A stretch of DNA of 64,000 nucleotides, taken from the NCBI GenBank assembly GCA_018241025.1, contig JAFEEQ010000018.1:1-64000 (forward strand), given 5' to 3'. Under the pieces are notes generated by a model. It ran no database searches and was not told the DNA's origin. It saw only the letters and a list, made by a program, of their open reading frames with translations. This document shows positions 53,525-61,410 of the stretch, piece after piece. The translations under genes and the position numbers were made by a program. Each line of letters starts with the position of its first letter. Positions within the stretch are counted from its first letter, which is position 1. This DNA is from Pseudomonadota bacterium. Lineage in GTDB: Bacteria; Pseudomonadota; Alphaproteobacteria; Micropepsales; Micropepsaceae.

Positions 53525-55243
53525 ATGGCCGTTAAGAACAAGATGCCGGTTACCATGGGAGACGGGCGGGCGCTTCGCCGGCTTTTCGTATCCGTGCAGG
53601 TATCGAAAGCGGTTGTCGGCGCGGTTCTCGGCCTCGCCTTCGTTTCCGCGATCGGCCGGCCCGATGCCGCCGAAGCGATCGCCATAGCCGGACTTGTGGC
53701 GCCGGCCGGGCTGGCACTCCTCGCTTTCACCTCGATTCCGCTCAGCGTGCTCGAATCGGCCGCGCTCGCGATCTTCGCCATGCTGATCGGCTATCTCGCG
53801 GCGCTGACCGGCGGCGTGCTGTCGCCGCTCGTGGTCTGGTTCGCACTGGTTCCGGCCGAAGCGGCGCTGGCCGGTGGACGTCCCGCCGTGCTGCGCGCCG
53901 CGGCCGCGGCCTGCGCGGCGCTGATCGTCGTCGCCGCCATCGGCGCGCTCGGGCATCTGCCGGCGTCCCGGCTCAACGTCCCGGTCTGGGAAGTTTATGC
54001 GGTCTCGGTGCTCGCCGCGGTGATCCAGGCCGCCCTCGTCGCTGCCGCGGCGCAGGACCGCCAGCGCGCCGCCGATGCCGCCGCCGCCGAAGGCGCCGCG
54101 ATGTACCGCTTCCTCGCCGACAATGCGATGGACCTGATCACGCGCCATTCCTCGGATGGCCGCATCCGCTTCGCGAGCCCTGCCGCGGTCGCGATCCTCG
54201 ACCGCCAGCCGCACGAGCTGATCGGCGCCGCGCCGGCCGCGCTCGTCCATCCCGACGATCTGAAGGCGATGCAGGCGGCCTTCGTCGAATCCGCCTATTA
54301 CGCCCGTCCCGCCACCGCCGAAGTGCGGATGAAGCGCCGCGACGGCTCCTATGTCTGGGCCGAGATACGCTGCCGTCCCGCGCCGCAGGCCCAGGGCAAC
54401 GATATCGTCGCGGTGACGCGCGACATCACCGAGCGCAAGCGCCACGAAGCCGAGCTGATCGAGGCGCGCGATGCCGCCGAGGGCGCCAACCGCGCCAAGT
54501 CGAGCTTCCTCGCCAATATGAGCCATGAGCTGCGCACGCCGCTGAACGCGATCATCGGTTTCTCCGAAGTGATGACGCATGAGATGTTCGGCCCGGTCGG
54601 CTCGGCGAAATATCTCGAATATTCGCGCCTCATCCACGAATCCGGCAATCACCTGCTCGAGCTGATCAACTCCGTGCTCGACATGTCGAAGATCGAGGCC
54701 GGCAAGCTCGAGCTGTTCGAGGAAATCTTCGATCTGACCGATGCCGCCGAGTCGGCGGTGCGCTTCGTCAAGCTTCAGGCCGAGCGCGGGGGCGTGGTGA
54801 TCCGGCTCGACGTCGGCCCCGGCGCCGGAACGATCTTCGCCGACAAGCGCGCGATCAAGCAGGTGCTGATCAACCTGCTCACCAACGGCGTCAAGTTCAC
54901 GCCGCGCGGCGGAGATGTGCGCCTCAGCGCGACGCGCGACGAGCGCGGCATCGAGATCCGCGTCGCCGATTCCGGCGTCGGTATCGCGCCCAAGGATCTC
55001 GAGCGTCTCGGCAAGCCTTTCGAGCAGGCCGAGACCGAGCATGCGCGCGCCAAGGAAGGCACCGGCCTCGGCCTTGCGCTGGTCAAGGCCTTCGCGCTGA
55101 TGCATGGCGGCGAAGCGACGATCGAGTCGACCCTGGGCGAAGGCACGACCGTTCGTGTGCGCTTGCCGTTCGCGGCCGTCGGCGAGAACGGCGAACGCGT
55201 CATCGCGCGCGAAGCCAAGATCATTCCATTCCGCGCTGCGTAA
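53525..55243 (+). CDS. DivJ-like membrane sensor histidine kinase
   Basis: 572 residues. An N-terminal block of about six hydrophobic helices (residues 20-185) is followed by a PAS domain with PAC end ([20 protein letters not shown] to [15 protein letters not shown]) and the kinase core. H334 lies in [20 protein letters not shown], then [40 protein letters not shown], the region typical of the DivJ/PleC group, and [21 protein letters not shown]. DivJ phosphorylates DivK/PleD in the cell cycle of alphaproteobacteria; orthology is inferred. ATG at 53525 follows AAGAGG. Confidence 0.88.
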   Translation: MAVKNKMPVTMGDGRALRRLFVSVQVSKAVVGAVLGLAFVSAIGRPDAAEAIAIAGLVAPAGLALLAFTSIPLSVLESAALAIFAMLIGYLAALTGGVLSPLVVWFALVPAEAALAGGRPAVLRAAAAACAALIVVAAIGALGHLPASRLNVPVWEVYAVSVLAAVIQAALVAAAAQDRQRAADAAAAEGAAMYRFLADNAMDLITRHSSDGRIRFASPAAVAILDRQPHELIGAAPAALVHPDDLKAMQAAFVESAYYARPATAEVRMKRRDGSYVWAEIRCRPAPQAQGNDIVAVTRDITERKRHEAELIEARDAAEGANRAKSSFLANMSHELRTPLNAIIGFSEVMTHEMFGPVGSAKYLEYSRLIHESGNHLLELINSVLDMSKIEAGKLELFEEIFDLTDAAESAVRFVKLQAERGGVVIRLDVGPGAGTIFADKRAIKQVLINLLTNGVKFTPRGGDVRLSATRDERGIEIRVADSGVGIAPKDLERLGKPFEQAETEHARAKEGTGLGLALVKAFALMHGGEATIESTLGEGTTVRVRLPFAAVGENGERVIAREAKIIPFRAA

Positions 55244-55327
55244 TTCCGATCGCGAATGTAGCGACGAGATGCGTGCGCATGTGTTGGCATGCGCATCATG
55301 CAAAAACACGCGTTGCAGCTACGTCGA

Positions 55328-55369
55328 ACGCAACATTTGGTTCCGCGCGCACACAAATAAATGTTGCGT
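55328..55369. promoter_or_regulatory. Perfect 11-bp inverted repeat upstream of methyltransferase
   Basis: ACGCAACATTT (55328-55338) and AAATGTTGCGT (55359-55369), 31 bp centre to centre, about three helical turns. They lie about 110-150 bp before the methyltransferase start in a 233-bp gap. A paired operator is likely. Confidence 0.5.
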
Positions 55370-55476
55370 CTGCGATATAAGGTTGTCTCACGGAACTGCG
55401 CGGCCTATAGCCATTGCACGTCCGACAATCTGGAGGAACCCGGCGCGCGCGAGCGCCACTTCGCTGAGAGGAACTG

Positions 55477-56415
55477 ATGAATCTCGAGACGACGAATTTT
55501 CGCAATCTCAATCGCGTCAAGGCCAATTTCGACAGCATCTACACTGCTCCCGATCCACGCGAGTACTACCGCGTCCTGTGTGGCCTCGATTACGTGATCC
55601 CCGATCTCGCCAAGCCCGTCTTCCGCGCGCTGATCGATGCCCAGCGTTATGCGCTGTCGCGTCCGCTCAAGGTGCTCGATATCGGCTGCTCCTACGGGAT
55701 CAATGCCGCGCTGGCGCGCCATCCGCTCGACATCCGCCGCCTGGCACAGCGCTATACCTCCGACGAGATGCGCGCGCTCGATCCCGCTGCGCTGGTGGCG
55801 CTCGACCGGCACTACTTCGCCTCTTGGCCAAGCGCGACCGATGCGCGCTTCGTCGGCCTCGATTCGTCGCAGCCCGCGGTGAACTACGCGCTGCAGGCCG
55901 GCTTGCTCGACGGCGCGGTGTCGACCGATCTCGAGCACATCGATCCGTCCAGCCGCGACGCCGAAGTGCTCGGCGATCTCGATCTGATCGTCTCCACCGG
56001 CTGCGTCGGCTATGTCACCGAACGGACCTTCCGCCGCGTGCTCGACCGCCAGAGCCGCATGCCGTGGATCGCGAATTTCGTGCTGCGCATGTTCCCTTAC
56101 GATCCGATCGAGCGCACCCTCGGCGAATACGGCTACGTCACCGAGAAGTTCTCCGGCGTGACCTTCGTGCAGCGCCGCTTCCGCTCGCGTGAGGAAGCAG
56201 CGGCGACCATCGACCAGCTCGAAGCCAAGGGCATCGACGTGACCGCGAAGGAGACGGAGGGGCTGCTTCATGCCGAGCTCTATCTTTCGCGTCCGGCCGC
56301 CGCCGTCGAGCAGGCGCCGCTCGGCAAGATCGTGTCGGTGACCAGCGGGGCAAGCCGCCGCTTCGGCCGCCGCTTCGCCCGCAGCCGCGGCGGTGAAATC
56401 GATCTGGTGCACTGA
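55477..56415 (+). CDS. Class I SAM-dependent methyltransferase
   Basis: 312 residues. The SAM motif I is VLDIGCSYGINAAL at about 66-79. Other features are ANFDSIYTAPDPREYYRVLC at the N-terminus, FVGLDSSQPAVNYALQAGLL (motif II region), DLIVSTGCVGYVTERTFRRV and a C-terminal RRFGRRFARSRGGEI basic tail. The acceptor substrate is not evident. GAGAGGAACTG precedes the ATG. It has its own hairpin terminator, so it is monocistronic. Confidence 0.88.
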   Translation: MNLETTNFRNLNRVKANFDSIYTAPDPREYYRVLCGLDYVIPDLAKPVFRALIDAQRYALSRPLKVLDIGCSYGINAALARHPLDIRRLAQRYTSDEMRALDPAALVALDRHYFASWPSATDARFVGLDSSQPAVNYALQAGLLDGAVSTDLEHIDPSSRDAEVLGDLDLIVSTGCVGYVTERTFRRVLDRQSRMPWIANFVLRMFPYDPIERTLGEYGYVTEKFSGVTFVQRRFRSREEAAATIDQLEAKGIDVTAKETEGLLHAELYLSRPAAAVEQAPLGKIVSVTSGASRRFGRRFARSRGGEIDLVH

Positions 56416-56423
56416 GGCGCAGG

Positions 56424-56448
56424 GCGGGGAGTAGGTAATACTCCCCGC
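56424..56448 (+). terminator. Hairpin terminator after the methyltransferase gene
   Basis: A perfect 10-bp stem (GCGGGGAGTA / TACTCCCCGC) with loop GGTAA begins 8 bp after the stop codon. The following bases (TGCCATCTT) give only a weak T-tract. Confidence 0.75.
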
Positions 56449-56493
56449 TGCCATCTTCACGCCTTGGTGAGAGGCTGGCGGCATCGTGCCGCG

Positions 56494-57003
56494 ATGACGG
56501 CGCATCATCCGATCGACACCTATGCGGCCCGCGCCCTGCGTGGCGGTTGGCCGACGGCCTGCGATCCACAGCTTGAATTTCGCGCCGGGCAGCTCGTCGA
56601 ACTGCTCGGCATATGGCATTCGGTTCGCGGCGATCGTACGCTGCCCGAGCGGCGGGATTTCAGCGCGCGCACGCTGAAGAGCCATCTGCGCGATCTGGCT
56701 TTCGTCGAGCGCAGCGGCGCGCGCTATCGCGTCGGCTATTATGGCAGCGGTCTCGTGCGCTACAGCGGCGATCTGACCGGAAAGCATCTCGACGAGGTCA
56801 TTCCGGCGCATCAGCTCGAGGCCTGGCATGCGGCCTACGACACGGCGCTGTCCGCCGCGACGCCGTTGCGCTTCGTGTCCCAGCTTCGCGCATTCAGGCT
56901 CGAGCACATGTCGGCCGAGAGTCTCGTTGCGCCGCTCGCGGATGCCGAAGGCAGGGCGGCGGCCCTCTTGATCTCTGTGGTCTACGGTCCGCGCCTAACC
57001 TGA
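56494..57003 (+). CDS. PAS_5-type sensory protein, first of three
   Basis: 169 residues. A PAS-like fold matching PAS_5: LVELLGIWHSVRGDRTLPER, RDFSARTLKSHLRDLAFVER, ARYRVGYYGSGLVRYSGDLT, GKHLDEVIPA, then a C-terminal APLADAEGRAAALLISVVYG strand pair. No output domain is attached. It is followed by two similar proteins. PAS_5 proteins are frequent in alphaproteobacteria with largely unknown roles; a heme or ligand sensing role is possible. Confidence 0.8.
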   Translation: MTAHHPIDTYAARALRGGWPTACDPQLEFRAGQLVELLGIWHSVRGDRTLPERRDFSARTLKSHLRDLAFVERSGARYRVGYYGSGLVRYSGDLTGKHLDEVIPAHQLEAWHAAYDTALSAATPLRFVSQLRAFRLEHMSAESLVAPLADAEGRAAALLISVVYGPRLT

Positions 57004-57071
57004 CAGCTTACGCAAAATTGCGTAGAGCCTGCTTTACCCCGTCTTGACGCTGTCAGCCCAGTCTGGTGCGC

Positions 57072-57602
57072 ATGCCATCGCTCCTGCGCACGCTCCCCGA
57101 ACAGTTCAACCGCCATGTCAGCCATGGCGCCTGGCCGGCACATTGCGATGGCGACCCGGTCTTCGACGATCCCCGTCTGGCCGGCGTCTGCGCCGCCTGG
57201 AGCGCGGCGCGCGGTGCCGCGGCGATGCCCTGGCGCGGCGACGTCTGTCCCCGCCGTTTCGGCGATCTGATGCACGACGTCGCCATTGTCGATTATGTCG
57301 AGCCGCCCTTCGGACTGCGCCGCTACCGCTTCGCCATGGCCGGAAGCGCGCTGGCGGCGCAAATCGGCGAAGTCGCCGGACGCTATCTCGACGAGATGGT
57401 GCCCGAGCCGATGGTCGGGATCTGGCTTCTGGCGCTCGACATGGCGCTGCGCGCCGGAAAGCCCTTGCGCTTCACCGGCCGTTTGCCATTGCCGGCGATG
57501 GCGATGCCGCGCGCCGAAGTGCTGCTCGCCCCGCTCAGCGATCTCGACGGCGAAGCGCAGAGCGTGCTCGGCGCCATCTCTTTCCTGCCGGAGGACAAAT
57601 GA
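57072..57602 (+). CDS. PAS_5-type sensory protein, second of three
   Basis: 176 residues: CAAWSAARGAAAMPWRGDVC, PRRFGDLMHDVAIVDYVEPP, RYRFAMAGSALAAQIGEVAG, RYLDEMVPEPMVGIWLLALD, and a closing LLAPLSDLDGEAQSVLGAIS. Same order of strands as the neighbours but clearly diverged. ATG at 57072; a GTG two codons earlier is possible. Its stop overlaps the start of the third copy (ATGA), so the two are coupled. Confidence 0.8.
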   Translation: MPSLLRTLPEQFNRHVSHGAWPAHCDGDPVFDDPRLAGVCAAWSAARGAAAMPWRGDVCPRRFGDLMHDVAIVDYVEPPFGLRRYRFAMAGSALAAQIGEVAGRYLDEMVPEPMVGIWLLALDMALRAGKPLRFTGRLPLPAMAMPRAEVLLAPLSDLDGEAQSVLGAISFLPEDK

Positions 57603-58114
57603 TATCCGCAGCCGCCGGCGCGCCCTGGGATGGGTTCAACGCACGGGCACGTCAGCTCGGTTGGCCGATGACCTGCGATCCGGGGCTTGCGTTCGAAAGT
57701 CCGCGTCTGATCGAGATCCTGCGGCTCTGGCAACTCGCCTGCGGCCGCCGCGCGGTGCCGCGGCGGACCGACCTGACCACGCGCATCCTCGGCGCCAAGC
57801 TGCATGACTGCGTGGTGATAGATCTCCGCAACAGTCCGACCGCGCCGCGGCGCTATCGCGTTCGTCTCCAGGGCCGCAATGTCGCGCAGCATACCGGCGA
57901 TCTGATGGGCCGCGAAGTCGACGATTTTGTTCCGCTGCATCTGCGCGAGCGCTGGTACACCACCTTCGACACGGTGCTCGCGGCGTGTGCGCCGCTGCGT
58001 TTCCTCATGCGGCTCGAAGCATTCGGGCTCGGCGAAGCGGAGTGCCTGATCGCGCCGCTCGGCGACGGCATGGGCAACCCCGTGGCGCTGCTGGTTTCAT
58101 TCGCGCTCCGCTGA
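57599..58114 (+). CDS. PAS_5-type sensory protein, third of three
   Basis: 171 residues: LIEILRLWQLACGRRAVPRR, TDLTTRILGAKLHDCVVIDL, RYRVRLQGRNVAQHTGDLMG, REVDDFVPLHLRERWYTTFD, and CLIAPLGDGMGNPVALLVSF. Closest in layout to the first copy (WxxxxGxRxVPxRxD, LTGK/LMGR). It is followed by the DUF1491 gene 22 bp downstream, so all may be cotranscribed. Confidence 0.82.
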   Translation: MISAAAGAPWDGFNARARQLGWPMTCDPGLAFESPRLIEILRLWQLACGRRAVPRRTDLTTRILGAKLHDCVVIDLRNSPTAPRRYRVRLQGRNVAQHTGDLMGREVDDFVPLHLRERWYTTFDTVLAACAPLRFLMRLEAFGLGEAECLIAPLGDGMGNPVALLVSFALR

Positions 58115-58136
58115 GCGGATGCGCTAAGCTTCCGGC

Positions 58137-58472
58137 ATGACCGTTCCGCGTCTCAAAGCCGGTATCTTCGTGCGCGCCCTGATCCGGCGCGCAGAGGTTG
58201 CGGGCGCCCATGCCTATGTCCTGCGCAAAGGCTCGGAAGAGGCCGGCGCGGTCGTGCTCAAGCTGCTGCGCCGCGACGGCACTTCGCTTGTGCTCAACCA
58301 GGCGCGAAACGGCGACGGCGCGCTCGTCTGGGTGAAACCGCTCGGCGATGCGAGCGAAGAGGAAAAGTCGCGCATCTGGTTCGACCGGCAGACGCGTTTC
58401 GACCCCGATCTTTGGATCGTCGAGATCGAGGATGCGGATGGCCGCAGCTTCGTCGACGAGCCGATCGTCTGA
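58137..58472 (+). CDS. DUF1491-family protein
   Basis: 111 residues: RLKAGIFVRALIRRAEVAGA, HAYVLRKGSEEAGAVVLKLL, SRIWFDRQTRFDPDLWIVEI and EDADGRSFVDEP, a full match to the DUF1491 pattern of small alphaproteobacterial proteins. Function unknown. Its stop overlaps the ATG of the following secreted protein by one base. Confidence 0.92.
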   Translation: MTVPRLKAGIFVRALIRRAEVAGAHAYVLRKGSEEAGAVVLKLLRRDGTSLVLNQARNGDGALVWVKPLGDASEEEKSRIWFDRQTRFDPDLWIVEIEDADGRSFVDEPIV

Positions 58473-59527
58473 TGCGCCGCGCGCTGGCCGCTCTCGCTCT
58501 CCTGTTTGCCGTTCCGGCGCTGGCCGGCGAAGTGCCGCTCGGCGACAGCGACTTCACCACCTATGTCCGCGACAAGGTCCAGCTCTATTCGCCGGCACCG
58601 GTGCGCAGCATCGCGCCGTTCACGGTCGCCATCGGCAAGCCGGGCCAGGCCAATCTCGTATTCGACTTTTCCGGTCTCCATGCCGATTGCCTGCGCGTCC
58701 CGGATAGCTGTGATTCGAAGACGTATGACTACATCCAGAGCATCGTCGCGCGGTTTTCCGCTGCCGCGAGCGCACCGGAAACGGGCGAGACAGTGCCGGC
58801 CGCGAAAACCGATTTCATGGACTGGATCGCTGTCGAGCTGCGCCGCCGCCTGCCGGGCGACACCATCGCGGCGGACGGGATGACGCTCATGGTCACGCGA
58901 CCCGGCGGAAAGCCGATCCCGTTCGATCAGCGCGCCTACTATCAGCTCTGCCGGAAAATGAACTTCATCTGCGCGACCGGCTTGCGTCTGTCGCTCGACC
59001 GGGCCGCGCAACGGCTTGCGCCGCCCGACGCCGCATTGCTGCGGGTCTCGCTCCATCTGATTGTAGGCTGCGTGCCGTCCGCCTGCGTCTCTTCGCCGTC
59101 TGACGAGCCGATGGCGCCGGTCGTGCGCCACGCCTTCGCCAATCTGGAGGAGGCCTGCTTCAAGGAAAGCGCGACGCGCGTCGGCCCGCTGACCAACGCC
59201 GATCGCGCCGATCTCGGCCTCGATGGCGACGCCGCTATGGCGCTGTGCGAGCATGACACGGTGCTCCCGGCGCTGGCGCCGCCCGCGGCCGGGCGGGTGA
59301 CGGTTGTGACCGCGCCCTACGCGGCGTCGCAGGTCGTGATCGCGCGCGACTGGCCGGTGGGAACGCTGGCTGCCGTACCGGCCCGCGACACACTTCTCTA
59401 TACGGCGGATGCGCGGGCCGAGCTTTCGGAAAAGGCCGAGGCGGCTTTCGCCGCCGCAGGCGATCTTGGCATTGCGCCGGACATCTATCGCTGGAACGGC
59501 AAGACATGGGAGTGGGTTGCGCCATGA
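58472..59527 (+). CDS. Secreted hypothetical protein
   Basis: 351 residues. A clear signal peptide (MRRALAALALLFAVPALAGE) is followed by DFTTYVRDKVQLYSPAPVRS, FDFSGLHADCLRVPDSCDSK and YYQLCRKMNFICATGLRLSL, with several cysteines that may form disulfides. DFMDWIAVELRRRLPGDTIA and PGGKPIPFDQRAYYQL resemble regions of DUF1444-like proteins, but the assignment is weak. Coupled at both ends by overlaps with DUF1491 and SnoaL-like genes. Confidence 0.72.
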   Translation: MRRALAALALLFAVPALAGEVPLGDSDFTTYVRDKVQLYSPAPVRSIAPFTVAIGKPGQANLVFDFSGLHADCLRVPDSCDSKTYDYIQSIVARFSAAASAPETGETVPAAKTDFMDWIAVELRRRLPGDTIAADGMTLMVTRPGGKPIPFDQRAYYQLCRKMNFICATGLRLSLDRAAQRLAPPDAALLRVSLHLIVGCVPSACVSSPSDEPMAPVVRHAFANLEEACFKESATRVGPLTNADRADLGLDGDAAMALCEHDTVLPALAPPAAGRVTVVTAPYAASQVVIARDWPVGTLAAVPARDTLLYTADARAELSEKAEAAFAAAGDLGIAPDIYRWNGKTWEWVAP

Positions 59528-59931
59528 CGAAACCCGACGATGCCATGCTGGTCCCGATTGAAATGGTCGCGCGCTTCATCGGCGGCGGGGGCGACGACAA
59601 TCTCGCCGCCTTTTCACGCGGCGAGGTGACCATCCTCGAGAACTTCGCGCCGCATCTGTTTGCCGGCCCCCATGCGGTGGCGCACTGGGCGCGTTCCATG
59701 CGCCATCATGCCGAAGGCCTTGCCGGCCTCGTCCATCGCTTCGGACCGGCGCAGGATTTTGCGCGCGACGGCGACACGGTGTTCTTCACGCTGCCGACGC
59801 ATTGGCTCGGCACGACGCGCGGCCGCCGCTTCGAGGAAGATGGCGGCTGGTCGTTCCTGCTGGTGCACGAAGCCGGCGCCTGGCGCATCCGCGCCTATGC
59901 CTGGGCGGTGACGGCGTTGGTGCTTCTCTGA
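59524..59931 (+). CDS. SnoaL/NTF2-like fold protein
   Basis: 135 residues. An alpha-plus-beta cone fold is suggested by VARFIGGGGDDNLAAFSRGE, VTILENFAPHLFAGPHAVAH and GDTVFFTLPTHWLGTTRGRR, ending FLLVHEAGAWRIRAYAWAVT, the usual final strand pair of SnoaL-like domains. There is no catalytic assignment. Start overlaps the stop of the secreted protein (ATGA). Last gene of the operon. Confidence 0.8.
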   Translation: MTKPDDAMLVPIEMVARFIGGGGDDNLAAFSRGEVTILENFAPHLFAGPHAVAHWARSMRHHAEGLAGLVHRFGPAQDFARDGDTVFFTLPTHWLGTTRGRRFEEDGGWSFLLVHEAGAWRIRAYAWAVTALVLL

Positions 59932-59941
59932 GGACGCCGCT

Positions 59942-60118
59942 TCAGCGCGCGAGCATCCAAAGGATCGGCATCGTGCTTGCGGCGAGTCCGGCCAGCAGCA
60001 TCGGCGCGCCGAAGCGTTCGGCGGCCGACCAGCGTTGCCAGTCGCGCGCCAGATCGCGCCACGCCACCGCACCGGGATGCCTCTTGAGAGAGGTAACGTG
60101 ACTGTCTCGTGCGATCAT
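59942..60118 (-). CDS. 58-residue protein with C-terminal membrane helix
   Basis: The minus strand from ATG at 60118 reads MIARDSHVTSLKRHPGAVAW, RDLARDWQRWSAAERFGAP, then MLLAGLAASTMPILWMLAR and a TGA at 59942. A basic, amphipathic N-terminus plus a single C-terminal helix is the usual shape of a small tail-anchored protein. It fills the gap between the SnoaL-like gene and a secreted gene. Ribosome site is poor (CGCACC), so confidence is moderate. Confidence 0.5.
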   Translation of the reverse strand: MIARDSHVTSLKRHPGAVAWRDLARDWQRWSAAERFGAPMLLAGLAASTMPILWMLAR

Positions 60119-60209
60119 GGTGCGCGCCTGGCTCCAAGAGGCGCGAAGATGTTGCCGCCATCGGTGCGGTCAAACAATTCGCATCACTTCTTACGCAGAG
60201 TTGCGTAGC

Positions 60210-60737
60210 TCAGGGCACGGCGACGCTGAAGCTGCCCTCGATGTCCGCCTTCACCGAAGGCACGCAGAAATGGATCTTGCCGGGCAGGGTCTTGTCCTTG
60301 CGCATGCCCCACTCGATACGGATCGACGCAACGTCCTCCGTGAAGCTCGTGTCGATCCCGGCATTGTCGAGTTCGATCTCCCAGCCCTGAACCTCGGGCA
60401 CGCCCTCTGCTGCGGCCGGCTGTGCGCCGATGCTGTCGACCGGCAGCACGCGGAAGGTGCGCCCGTCCGGCTTCTTGCCGCCCGGCACCAGCATGTCGAT
60501 CGTTGCTTCGTTGAAGACGCCGTCGACCATCAGCGAGAGCACATAGCGATCGAGATGGACATCGTTCATCACCATGCCGTCCTTGGTGAAATCGAGCCGG
60601 ATCTCCTTGGCCACGAAGGGCTTGCCCGCAACCGTCCCGCCGAGCGGCGTGTCCTTAATCGGTCCGTCACTGCAATCGGCAGCGGTGGCAGGCGCGGTCA
60701 GGATCGTGGCGAGGAAAGCCAGGATTGCGGTCTTCAT
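60210..60737 (-). CDS. Secreted hypothetical protein
   Basis: 175 residues. A signal peptide (MKTAILAFLATILTAPATAA) is followed by CSDGPIKDTPLGGTVAGKPF, VAKEIRLDFTKDGMVMNDVH, DRYVLSLMVDG and KIHFCVPSVKADIEGSFSVA, a beta-rich protein with two cysteines. Proteins with this GGTVxGKPFxAKEI pattern are exported and of unknown role. The ATG at 60737 gives the signal peptide. The divergent DUF433 gene starts 82 bp away. Confidence 0.75.
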   Translation of the reverse strand: MKTAILAFLATILTAPATAADCSDGPIKDTPLGGTVAGKPFVAKEIRLDFTKDGMVMNDVHLDRYVLSLMVDGVFNEATIDMLVPGGKKPDGRTFRVLPVDSIGAQPAAAEGVPEVQGWEIELDNAGIDTSFTEDVASIRIEWGMRKDKTLPGKIHFCVPSVKADIEGSFSVAVP

Positions 60738-60818
60738 GCGATCACCTCCGGTGCAGCCTAGCACGGCTGGAGGCAGCCGGTGGTGTCGTGATAGGATGCA
60801 GACATAGAGGCCGTCGCC

Positions 60819-61034
60819 ATGAAGCATGAACGCATCGAAGTGAACCCCGACGTGATGGTCGGCAAGCCCGTAATCAAGGGGACCCGGATCACGGTCGAAC
60901 AGGTCATGCGCGAGCTCGCTGACGGCATGAGTCACGCGGAAATCATGGCTGCGCATCCACGCCTGAATGAAGCCGATCTCGCAGCTGCGCGAGCATTCGC
61001 CGATGAATACATGACGCTGCCGGCGGCAGAATAG
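60819..61034 (+). CDS. DUF433 antitoxin-like protein
   Basis: 71 residues: ERIEVNPDVMVGKPVIKGTR, ITVEQVMRELADGMSHAEIM, AAHPRLNEADLAAARAFADE. This is the DUF433 winged-helix pattern (GKPxIKGTRI). Such proteins are found immediately before DUF5615 PIN-like proteins, as here with a 7-bp gap, and are predicted antitoxins. Confidence 0.92.
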   Translation: MKHERIEVNPDVMVGKPVIKGTRITVEQVMRELADGMSHAEIMAAHPRLNEADLAAARAFADEYMTLPAAE

Positions 61035-61041
61035 CCGCGCC

Positions 61042-61401
61042 GTGCGTTGGCTCGCGGACGAATGCCTTCATTATGAGATCGTCGAAAGGCTTCGGGAAGC
61101 GGGCGACGACGTGCTGAGCGTCGCCGAAAGCGCGGCACAGGCTACCGATAGCGATCTCGGTCTGCTTGCATTGCGCGAAGGCCGTGTCCTGCTGACTGAG
61201 GACAAGGATTTCGGCGATCTGACGTTTACATCCGGCGCGAGCATGCCCGGTATCGTGCTGTTTCGCATAAGGCCGCGACTGCGTCATCTCAAATGGCCCG
61301 GGCTGGCAGAAGCAATTGCCATGTTCGGCGCCGATCTTCATCGCCGTTTCACGGTCGTCGAGGAAGGTCGAACTCGTTCCCAGTTTCTGTCCGACCTCTG
61401 A
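61042..61401 (+). CDS. DUF5615 PIN-like (VapC-like) protein
   Basis: 119 residues from a GTG start. The PIN-like acidic residues lie in WLADECLHYEIVERLREAGD, TDSDLGLLALREGRVLLTED, KDFGDLTF, matching DUF5615 (D-E...D-x-D-L...T-x-D-x-D-F). Predicted toxin RNase of the DUF433/DUF5615 pair, or a non-toxic RNA-processing variant. It ends 9 bp before the chromate transporter gene. Confidence 0.9.
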   Translation: MRWLADECLHYEIVERLREAGDDVLSVAESAAQATDSDLGLLALREGRVLLTEDKDFGDLTFTSGASMPGIVLFRIRPRLRHLKWPGLAEAIAMFGADLHRRFTVVEEGRTRSQFLSDL

Positions 61402-61410
61402 GCGCCTGTC

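Noticed and set aside
53522-55309. 595-codon minus-strand frame opposite the DivJ-like kinase
   Set aside because: Antisense shadow of a strongly supported kinase; no recognisable protein features.
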